NCBI GenBank assembly: GCA_003164075.1
Contig: PLRZ01000393.1
Coordinates: 2,407 to 10,951 of the forward strand
Direction: 5' to 3'
Source of the DNA: Bryobacterales bacterium
GTDB taxonomy: Bacteria; Acidobacteriota; Terriglobia; Bryobacterales; Bryobacteraceae
Length of the DNA: 8,545 nucleotides
The notes under the pieces are model-generated. The model saw only the letters and a list, made by a program, of their open reading frames with translations, was not told the DNA's origin and ran no database searches. Of this stretch, positions 1 to 5,776 are shown one piece after another. Position 1 is the first letter of the stretch. Every line of letters begins with the position of its first letter. Both the position numbers and the translations under genes were made by a program.

Positions 1-2
1 CC

Positions 3-1289
3 GCGGCGCGCATCGCCTACGCGCCAGGCGTCGACCTGACGGGCGTGGCGATTCCCGGCATTGAATCCCAAGCGGTGCTCGAGCCCGGCGCCGAACGGTC
101 GTGGGACGGAAACTTCCAGGTGCCGGAGGATGGTGACTACACCTTCATGGTGCAGCCGGTGTTGAGCGGCGGCTCCGAAGGCGGGGGCAGCATCCGGATC
201 GACGGCCAATCGGTGGCCCGCAGCGGGGGCCCCGGTTTCGGAGGGACCGGCAGGGCTTCGAAGAAGTGGTCGGGACTACTGCCCACCACCGACGGGCGCG
301 ACAACGCGCGCGGCGCCCTCCACCTCACCGCCGGTCTCCACCGGTTCGCCTTCTCCGCGTACTCCATCGGTGAGGGGCAACTGCGCATCCGCTTCGCGTG
401 GATCGCACCGGCGATGCGCCGCGCCGGAATCGACGCTGCCGTGAACGCCGCCAAAGCCGCGCGCACCGCCGTGGTCTTCGCCTGGAGCAGCCCGGGCGAC
501 ACCAGCCTCACCCTGCCGGAAGACCAGGACGAGCTGATCGGAAAAGTCGCGGCGGCCAATCCGCGGACCGTTGTGGTGCTGAATACCGGTGGCCCGGTGG
601 CCATGCCCTGGGTTCTCCGCGTGCCCGCGATTCTCGAGATGTGGTATCCCGGCCAGGAGGGTGGCTGGGCTACCGCCAACCTGCTACTGGGCCGCGCCAA
701 TCCCTCCGGACGGCTGCCGGTGACTTTTCCGGTTCGCCTGGAGGATGCGCCCGCGCGCGCCGCCGGCCACCCCGAGCGAGTGCCCGTCACTGCCGCGCCC
801 GGCGCCACAGGCGTCAACCCGAACCCCCCGGCCGTTGAATTTTCCGAAGGGCTTGCGGTAGGCTACCGCTGGTACGACCAGCAGGAAATCCAGCCGCTCT
901 TCCCCTTCGGACACGGACTCTCCTACACCCGGTTTGAGTATTCGGACGTGGAGGTAAAGCGCTCGGGTGACGGGGCGGACGTTGCCTTCACCGTGCGAAA
1001 CGCCGGCCCGGTACGGGGCGCCGAGGTAGCGCAAATCTATCTGGCGCCACCCCCCAGCCCGCCGGTACCGATGCCGCCGCGGGTGCTCGCTGGTTTTGAA
1101 CGCGTCGATCTCGCCCCCGGCGCCGCTCGCCGGATCGCGATGCATCTGGATGAGCGCGCCTTCTCCTACTGGTCCACCGATCGGCATGCCTGGCAAGTCG
1201 CGGAAGGCGAGCGAATTGTCAGCATCGCGAGCTCGTCCCGGGACATCCGCCTCGAAGGCCGGGTGCCCGCGCTGTCTCGTTCCCGATGA
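3..1289 (+). CDS. GH3 beta-glycosidase with inserted PA14 domain (3' part, 5'-truncated by window edge)
   Basis: This is the C-terminal part of a family 3 glycoside hydrolase, which removes terminal beta-linked sugars. The frame is open to the window edge (…YAPGVDLTG before the GTG at 45), so the true start and the catalytic Asp domain lie upstream. Numbering residues from that GTG, residues 5-120 form a PA14 domain (W20-DGNF, then PEDGDYTF), a carbohydrate-contacting module known as an insertion in GH3 enzymes. Residues 140-297 are the rest of the GH3 C-terminal sandwich (LPEDQDELI, ANPRTVVVLNTGGPVAMPW, WYPGQEGG, NPSGRLPVTFP, FPFGHGLSYT). Residues 315-403 are the fibronectin-III-like end domain (LAGFERVDLAPG, SSSRDIRL). 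The place where many relatives have an EGxDR-type acid/base motif reads SSPGDTSL here, so the usual Glu is absent. The family call is firm; substrate and activity are unknown. Confidence 0.93.
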   Translation, partial: AARIAYAPGVDLTGVAIPGIESQAVLEPGAERSWDGNFQVPEDGDYTFMVQPVLSGGSEGGGSIRIDGQSVARSGGPGFGGTGRASKKWSGLLPTTDGRDNARGALHLTAGLHRFAFSAYSIGEGQLRIRFAWIAPAMRRAGIDAAVNAAKAARTAVVFAWSSPGDTSLTLPEDQDELIGKVAAANPRTVVVLNTGGPVAMPWVLRVPAILEMWYPGQEGGWATANLLLGRANPSGRLPVTFPVRLEDAPARAAGHPERVPVTAAPGATGVNPNPPAVEFSEGLAVGYRWYDQQEIQPLFPFGHGLSYTRFEYSDVEVKRSGDGADVAFTVRNAGPVRGAEVAQIYLAPPPSPPVPMPPRVLAGFERVDLAPGAARRIAMHLDERAFSYWSTDRHAWQVAEGERIVSIASSSRDIRLEGRVPALSRSR

Positions 1290-1463
1290 CCTGACAGCGA
1301 GCCACGGCCATTGGTGCCTTGTCCGGCCCGGCGATCTCTTCGGGGCTGACGTCATCCCATCATTCTTAGGTTCTGGGGAGCTACGGCAAGTCGGCACAGT
1401 ATGCACGTGTCGCCATCTAGGCGGTGCGAGTGCCGGAGGTAAATCCTCACACTGTGTTCATTC

Positions 1464-1899
1464 CTAATACTGCAACTTAAGGCGCTGCGACACAGGAACC
1501 TGAACAAATGTCCGTTGCCCAATCGTGGCCGGACTAGCCCGAAGAAGCGCATTCACTCGTCGAACAGATGGAACGGGGAGGATTCGCCAGCCGTTCCAGA
1601 GTGTTTCTTGCCCGGGCCCCATCTCCGTTTCCACGACGCCAAAACCGTAAAGGTCGGAAATTGCGGCTAGAGTGGGGCGCATGTCGCCCTCGGGCGAGTA
1701 CCACGAGGCCGTGTGGTTCACCTCGAGCCGCGAAGGGCCCTACGGAGACCCTCACGGTCAAAGAGCGGCGACGGCGGAAGACTTCAACATTGCGTTGAAG
1801 GGGACATCTTCCACAAGCGGATTCGCGTGCGTTGGTGGACGGAAGGGGATTTATCACCAGCTCTTTTTTCCAATCCAGCCTGTGCGGCACCGGGGGCAA
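1464..1899 (-). pseudogene. Possible decayed minus-strand gene, family not recognised
   Basis: On the minus strand, from 1899 downwards, three reading frames in turn give protein-like text. The first has LDWKKELVINP. The second, running to a stop near 1760, has THANPLVEDVPFNAMLKSSA. The third runs from about 1739 to the stop at 1464 and has NHTASWYSPEGDMRPTLAA, then ISDLYGFGVVETEMGPGQ. The first 30 or so codons after 1721 end mostly in G or C, as expected for coding DNA in a GC-rich genome, while the alternative frames are Arg- and Ser-rich. Joining the pieces needs about two frameshifts, so this is read as a remnant. I do not recognise the family. The alternative is chance open frames, or a short intact 85-codon gene beginning at a GTG at 1721 with no convincing ribosome-binding site. 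Confidence 0.25.
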
Positions 1900-1911
1900 C
1901 CCCGTCGCACA
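1881..1911. repeat. Inverted repeat / hairpin with GCAA loop
   Basis: TGTGCG (1881-1886) pairs with CGCACA (1906-1911), and GGGG (1892-1895) pairs with CCCC (1900-1903) around the loop GCAA, which is a GNRA tetraloop if transcribed from the plus strand. The two helices are separated by a small asymmetric bulge in which AC can pair with GT. It lies about 50 bases past the GH39 stop on that gene's strand. No T-run follows on either strand, so it is not a standard intrinsic terminator. It could still stabilise or end the GH39 transcript. Confidence 0.45.
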
Positions 1912-1961
1912 TGGAACACAATAACTTCCGCCATCCCGCGCGCAAATTAGAACTTTGTTTC

Positions 1962-3440
1962 TCAGCTACGTGCGCGCCTTTCTGTAAGTCTGGCAGCACT
2001 CCGACTGCTAACAGCCTCAACCAACACGAGACTGTGCGGTTGAAGTTCGAGAGTGGCTGAGGAAATGCTGCCTTTACTTACGAAAACCTTCTCTGGCGGA
2101 CCGAGCTCTGCAGCCGCCCGAAGTCGCGCCTGCTCTTCCCGCGTAGGCCAATCTGGCCTGCCCATCTTCACCCATGTTGCTAGTGGTGAACCATGATCTC
2201 TGTCGAGCACATGTATCAGCAAACGATGAGGCCATTTCAGGCCTTTGATCACCAGCTTAATTCGCTTCACCGACCCGTGTTTCGGAGCTGCGTAGTTCCA
2301 AACGGCTATCGCCAGCGACCCGTCTGGTCTTCTTGTCGCCAACGCATTAGAAGATCGAACACTGATTCTCTCCGCGCCCAAAAGATGTAAGAGTTTAAAA
2401 GCGTTGTAAGCGGCCTTCGGAATATTGCCTACTGCCATAAGGCCGTACCCGCCGTAAAAAGGTGTTTTCGGAACACCCTGCTCTTCGAATACATCCGACA
2501 ACGCCCAATACGCCAACGTTGTAACTAAACCATCACACTGCCGAATCGTCCTCGCAAGCCAGGGCCCCATGAAGGGCGAATCCGTAACGTTTACATCGTT
2601 TAGATAAGTGGCGTTGACCTCGGTCCAGTGTATTGGAAGGTCGGGCCTCGCCGACGCCTTTACCTGATCGTAAATCTTGCGAGCAGCGTGAACGACCATG
2701 TCACCTGAAGAGATATTTTGCCCGGTTCCGAGCACGTTGCGCTCAGAGTCGTCGCCATAGACATGCGTTGAGATGAAATCGAGCGGAACCTTTCCTTTCA
2801 CGCAGTAGGCGATGAACCTGTCCACCCACGCCGCCTGTGCGGTTGCAGGGCCACCCACCCGCAAACTGCAGTTAACTTTCTTTATTGCCCGTGCCGTTCG
2901 CTCGTACAGTTCGTAATATGTCGTTTCCTTGGGAATCCCCGACCAGAAATCAATATTGGGTTCGTTCCAGACTTCAAAATACCATTGGGCCACTTCGTCG
3001 GCGCCATAACGGACTATTAAATGTTTTGCAAATTCGCAGACCAATTCCTCCCAGAGATTCCAACTCCTGGGCGGTGCTGTGACCGGCCTGTACCAAAAGG
3101 GATGCCTGACATTGTTGGCCGCGAGTTGCCGAGGCATAAAGCTAAGTTCGATGAAGGGCCGGACACCGCGTTCCAGCAAGCCGTCGTAAATCTGATCGAC
3201 ATACGTGAAATTGTAGCTGGGTTGACCCTGGTTGTCCTCGCTATAGATTCCAATTTCGTCGTGAAGGATAGCGTGAAAACGGACATACTTAAAGTCTGTA
3301 ATTTTCTTGATGTCGTCCAAGTCGCGGCGGTAGCTCTCGCGCAGTGTCAAAATGGCACGTCCAGAGCCAAAAACAACTTCCCAAAAGTGTGGGAACGGGC
3401 TCATGCGGCCGCCGGCATTTATCGTAATGGTGCTTTTCAT
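1962..3440 (-). CDS. GH39-like glycoside hydrolase (beta-xylosidase type)
   Basis: This 492-residue protein resembles family 39 glycoside hydrolases (clan A), which release beta-linked sugars such as xylose with retention of configuration. The (beta/alpha)8 barrel occupies about residues 10-350. WYFEVWNEPN places the acid/base Glu at E160, next to the invariant Asn, and HWTEVNAT places the nucleophile at E274. Other family-like stretches are KYVRFHAILHDE near 51-62, RPFIELSFMP near 94-103 and DFISTHVYGDD near 221-231. A C-terminal beta-sandwich follows from about 355 (LAIAVWNYA, HSLVLVEA), with a 15-residue basic tail. No signal peptide is visible, so the enzyme looks cytoplasmic. The ATG at 3440 has GGAG five bases upstream (3446-3449). 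The gene lies 104 bases after the membrane-protein gene on the same strand. Its GC content is lower than that of the flanking genes, suggesting acquisition. Activity on xylosides rather than other glycosides is inference. Confidence 0.85.
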   Translation of the reverse strand: MKSTITINAGGRMSPFPHFWEVVFGSGRAILTLRESYRRDLDDIKKITDFKYVRFHAILHDEIGIYSEDNQGQPSYNFTYVDQIYDGLLERGVRPFIELSFMPRQLAANNVRHPFWYRPVTAPPRSWNLWEELVCEFAKHLIVRYGADEVAQWYFEVWNEPNIDFWSGIPKETTYYELYERTARAIKKVNCSLRVGGPATAQAAWVDRFIAYCVKGKVPLDFISTHVYGDDSERNVLGTGQNISSGDMVVHAARKIYDQVKASARPDLPIHWTEVNATYLNDVNVTDSPFMGPWLARTIRQCDGLVTTLAYWALSDVFEEQGVPKTPFYGGYGLMAVGNIPKAAYNAFKLLHLLGAERISVRSSNALATRRPDGSLAIAVWNYAAPKHGSVKRIKLVIKGLKWPHRLLIHVLDRDHGSPLATWVKMGRPDWPTREEQARLRAAAELGPPEKVFVSKGSISSATLELQPHSLVLVEAVSSRSAARLTERRARS

Positions 3441-3544
3441 TTTCGCTCCGATATTCGCGGCAGGAAACCGGCCGTCCCTAACTAACTCATCTACCGGATC
3501 TCCGGAGAGAGCTGAGTGGCATAAACTGGACAGTCTCGCCAGTC

Positions 3545-4225
3545 CTATGGTTCCCTGGGCTTCAGCACGATTCCCCGAACTCTCGCTATACGGGTTGTTC
3601 CCTGAATCCCTTCCAACTCGGAAAAATGTCCTGTCCGTTTACCGTCCGCAAGCCATTCTTGGATGCTATCGTGGGCCTTCGCGTCTGCCATCCATAGAGA
3701 TACCGAAACGTGTTGTGCTACGCCGTCTTCAAATATTCGATGCTTCCATTTGCCCTGCTTATTAACGGTGACCTCTCCTTCCTTCGGCCAAATAAGCATT
3801 CGCTCCTCTCGAGCCTCCTCTACGAACAGCCACAAATGCATATCCCGTGGAATTCCGGTTGCCGAGCCCCGGCACTCGATCTCTCTATCGAAAGGTTTCG
3901 GGTTCGGACTCTCGATTTCAGCCCACGGCTCGTTCTCGCCGATCGGCGGCGCGTTCTCGCCGTTCGGCTGACCCCCGAAGCGAGCGTTCACGATATAAGC
4001 CGTCGGCAGTACGACAATAACAAGTGCTACTAACCAAAAAATGCCGGGTTTCACTTCACCCCGAAAAGCTATCAGCAAAATTGTCAGGAGTACGGGCAGG
4101 GCGATTGCAAGGAGCGGTGGCAAGGGCATGCTTTTCTTCGCCATAGGACCAAAAACAGAGTTCAGCGCAAGTTTCAGCAAAGCGACGAAAAAGTTAGCGG
4201 ATTCGGGCGTTTTTTTCTCAGCCAT
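3545..4225 (-). CDS. Hypothetical membrane protein: two helices plus C-terminal soluble domain
   Basis: I do not recognise this 226-residue protein. The N-terminus is short and has an amphipathic or hydrophobic stretch (residues 11-25). Two membrane helices follow at about 35-53 (LPPLLAIALPVLLTILLIA) and 61-80 (GIFWLVALVIVVLPTAYIVN). A polar Pro/Asn-rich linker (84-110) leads to a domain at 112-222 that looks beta-rich, with IECRGSATGIP, LWLFVEEA, a Trp-Pro at 146-147 and GKW at 158-160. This pattern suggests an Ig-like beta-sandwich, but I cannot name the family. The ATG at 4225 is well supported by GGTGGAG (4231-4237) five bases upstream. The gene overlaps the 3' end of the oxidoreductase frame by 52 bases and has its own candidate promoter at about 4285. 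Its GC content is low (about 47% in one line counted), like that of the GH39 gene. The coding call is firm; function is open. Confidence 0.75.
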   Translation of the reverse strand: MAEKKTPESANFFVALLKLALNSVFGPMAKKSMPLPPLLAIALPVLLTILLIAFRGEVKPGIFWLVALVIVVLPTAYIVNARFGGQPNGENAPPIGENEPWAEIESPNPKPFDREIECRGSATGIPRDMHLWLFVEEAREERMLIWPKEGEVTVNKQGKWKHRIFEDGVAQHVSVSLWMADAKAHDSIQEWLADGKRTGHFSELEGIQGTTRIARVRGIVLKPREP

Positions 4226-5634
4226 TTCAACTCCACCGCTTCTGCAACGCGGTCAGAAGTCTTGAACTCATCGCGCCCCCCATTATATCCCTGAACTATA
4301 CCCGGATCGGTGTCATTGGGTGAGGCCGACGCGTCATTTGGGCCTCGATATGTCTGTGCTTCCAGAATCGCCTCGACGTCGGTATTCGGCAAGCCGAGGC
4401 CGGCGGGGAGGCCGGTGTCGGTGAACTGGACCTCCGGGAACCCGCTCGCCGTGGGCTGCGGGTCGGGCTCAGCCTTCAAGCCCGCCGGCAACGGACGCGG
4501 TGCACGCGGGCCCTGCGCCGGTTGGCCTACTCCTGCCACCGGCGATTCCAGACGATCCTTGTCGCGGCGCTTATAGTAGGTGAAGTCGCCGTCGTCGTTG
4601 TTCGGAATGATCAGCCGCGTCGTAAAGTCCGCGACAATCGTCCCTTTCGTCCCCTCGAAGACGGCGCCGTTGTGGATCTCCTCAAGGTCGATATAGCCGC
4701 GGGGCGAAGGCGGCTTCAACCCGCCCTGATACCACACGAGCGTCACCGGTCCGCGCCACTGGTTCGCCGGGTGTTCGAAGCTGACCTTTAGCGCAACCGG
4801 GCAGATGTCGGGATTGTATTTGTCGCTGACTTCCGCATCGACCTCAATGGCCACCGGGCCGCCCGCGTCGACCACGTTCCAAACCAGGTCCATGGTGTGG
4901 GCTCCCATGTCGCCCATCTGTCCCACGCCGAAATCGCGGTACATATTCCAGAACAGGCAGTTGAACCCACTCGATCCGCCGAAGTATTGCGGGCTGTACG
5001 GATGGAGCGGCGATGGGCCCAGCCACTGATCGTAGTGCAACTGCGATGGCGGCATGCCCTGACCCGCGGGATATCCCGGGCGCGGCAACTCCCGGCTGTC
5101 CCAGCTATCGACGGTCCTCAGGTCGCCGATAGCCCCGTCCATCACCAGTTCGCGGAGGCGTTGGAAGTTCGGGAAGGCGTGCCGCTGTGTGCCGTGCTGT
5201 GTAGCCAGCTTTGCCTTCCGCTTGATATAGTTCGCGCGCACTGTACGGACCTCTTCGACGCTGATGCCCAGGGGCTTTTCGCAGAACACATGCATGTCGC
5301 GGTCGAGCGCCCAGTTGGCGACGAAGGCGTGATGGTGGTCGGCGGTGCAAATGACCACCGCCTCAATGTCCTTCTGGTCGAGCATGCGCCGCCAGTCCCA
5401 ATAGGTCCTGGCCTTCGGAAAGATCTTCCCCGCCTCTTTGATCCGCTGGTCGTTGATGTCGCACAGCGCGACCACGTTCTCGCGGATCAGCGAGTCGTAG
5501 TGGGCCGTACCGCGGCCCCACACGCCCGCCAGCGCCACATTCAGTTTGTTGCTGGGGGCGGTCTGCCCGCGCAGCACGCCGCTCTTCAGAATGGTCAATC
5601 CGGCGGCCGTCTTCAGAAGATCCCGTCGTAGCAC
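4174..5634 (-). CDS. Tat-exported Gfo/Idh/MocA-family oxidoreductase, probably C-terminally truncated
   Basis: This NAD(P)-dependent sugar oxidoreductase is 486 residues long when started at the GTG at 5634. That start gives MLRRDLLKTAAG, a twin-arginine-like export signal, and has AAAGGAG nine bases upstream; a GTG at 5724 in the same frame lies upstream of the promoter and is rejected. Residues 31-42 are the nucleotide-binding turn (LNVALAGVWGRG). E119-K120-P121 is the conserved EKP with the catalytic Lys, and GDMGAHTMDL (241-250) holds the conserved His and Asp. The family beta-sheet domain continues to about 350 (FEGTKGTIVADF), followed by a Pro-rich stretch (365-400). The usual C-terminal helical section after such a stretch is missing. 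Instead the frame runs through lower-GC DNA and stops 52 bases inside the membrane-protein gene. It may oxidise sugars or glycosides in the periplasm, or be inactive. Confidence 0.85.
   Translation of the reverse strand: MLRRDLLKTAAGLTILKSGVLRGQTAPSNKLNVALAGVWGRGTAHYDSLIRENVVALCDINDQRIKEAGKIFPKARTYWDWRRMLDQKDIEAVVICTADHHHAFVANWALDRDMHVFCEKPLGISVEEVRTVRANYIKRKAKLATQHGTQRHAFPNFQRLRELVMDGAIGDLRTVDSWDSRELPRPGYPAGQGMPPSQLHYDQWLGPSPLHPYSPQYFGGSSGFNCLFWNMYRDFGVGQMGDMGAHTMDLVWNVVDAGGPVAIEVDAEVSDKYNPDICPVALKVSFEHPANQWRGPVTLVWYQGGLKPPSPRGYIDLEEIHNGAVFEGTKGTIVADFTTRLIIPNNDDGDFTYYKRRDKDRLESPVAGVGQPAQGPRAPRPLPAGLKAEPDPQPTASGFPEVQFTDTGLPAGLGLPNTDVEAILEAQTYRGPNDASASPNDTDPGIVQGYNGGRDEFKTSDRVAEAVELKWLRKKRPNPLTFSSLC
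4282..4287 (-). promoter_or_regulatory. Perfect TATAAT -10 box ahead of the membrane-protein gene
   Basis: The minus strand reads TATAAT at 4287-4282, about 57 bases upstream of the ATG at 4225, giving a leader of roughly 50 bases. The -35 position, 17 bases upstream, reads CCGATC, a poor match. The box lies inside the C-terminal tail of the oxidoreductase frame, where a native gene would not be expected to carry a consensus promoter element. Function is inferred from sequence only. Confidence 0.4.
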
Positions 5635-5643
5635 CCTTCGTCT

Positions 5644-5650
5644 CTCCTTT
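5644..5650 (-). promoter_or_regulatory. Shine-Dalgarno site deciding the oxidoreductase start
   Basis: AAAGGAG on the minus strand lies nine bases before the GTG at 5634. It supports that start, which puts the twin-arginine signal at the very N-terminus, over the alternative GTG 90 bases upstream. Confidence 0.65.
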
Positions 5651-5691
5651 GGCGCCGGCTGGGCACTCCGATTCTCTTCCCACCAGCCACG

Positions 5692-5720
5692 ATTATATTC
5701 CCGCAGTGCCCGCGTGGCAC
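5692..5720 (-). promoter_or_regulatory. Sigma-70-like promoter for the oxidoreductase gene
   Basis: The minus strand reads GTGCCA at 5720-5715 (four of six matches to TTGACA), then exactly 17 bases, then a perfect TATAAT at 5697-5692. Transcription would begin near 5685 and give a leader of about 50 bases to the GTG at 5634. This separates the oxidoreductase from the permease gene upstream and argues against one shared transcript only. No operator was recognised next to it. Confidence 0.6.
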
Positions 5721-5776
5721 GCACCGGGCTAACCGTGTAAGCGCCCTTCTTCCTCCGGAGTCGCGTGCGCGGTGTC

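Larger units (their letters stand above)
1290..1961. other. Gap without an intact gene between convergent GH3 and GH39 genes
   Basis: These 672 bases separate the GH3 stop (plus strand) from the GH39 stop (minus strand). No intact, recognisable gene is present. The first 170 bases show nothing I can name. From about 1464 to 1899 the minus strand carries short stretches with protein-like composition in three successive frames, listed separately as a possible pseudogene. A hairpin lies at 1881-1911. No T-rich intrinsic terminator was found for either convergent gene. Confidence 0.6.

Noticed and set aside
684..1406. Open minus-strand frame of 240 codons
   Set aside because: Antisense to the GH3 gene and without family features; the GH3 motifs on the plus strand account for the openness.
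1672..1950. Open plus-strand frames in the gap, up to 115 codons
   Set aside because: They lack a ribosome-binding site and protein-like patterning; the minus strand gives more natural text in the same place.
3494..3505. CCGG-ATCT-CCGG as a terminator after the membrane-protein gene
   Set aside because: The stem is only four pairs and no T-run follows, so it cannot be called a terminator.
4897..5631. Open plus-strand frame of 244 codons
   Set aside because: Antisense to the oxidoreductase, whose Rossmann, EKP and His/Asp motifs are unmistakable; this frame shows no recognisable motif.
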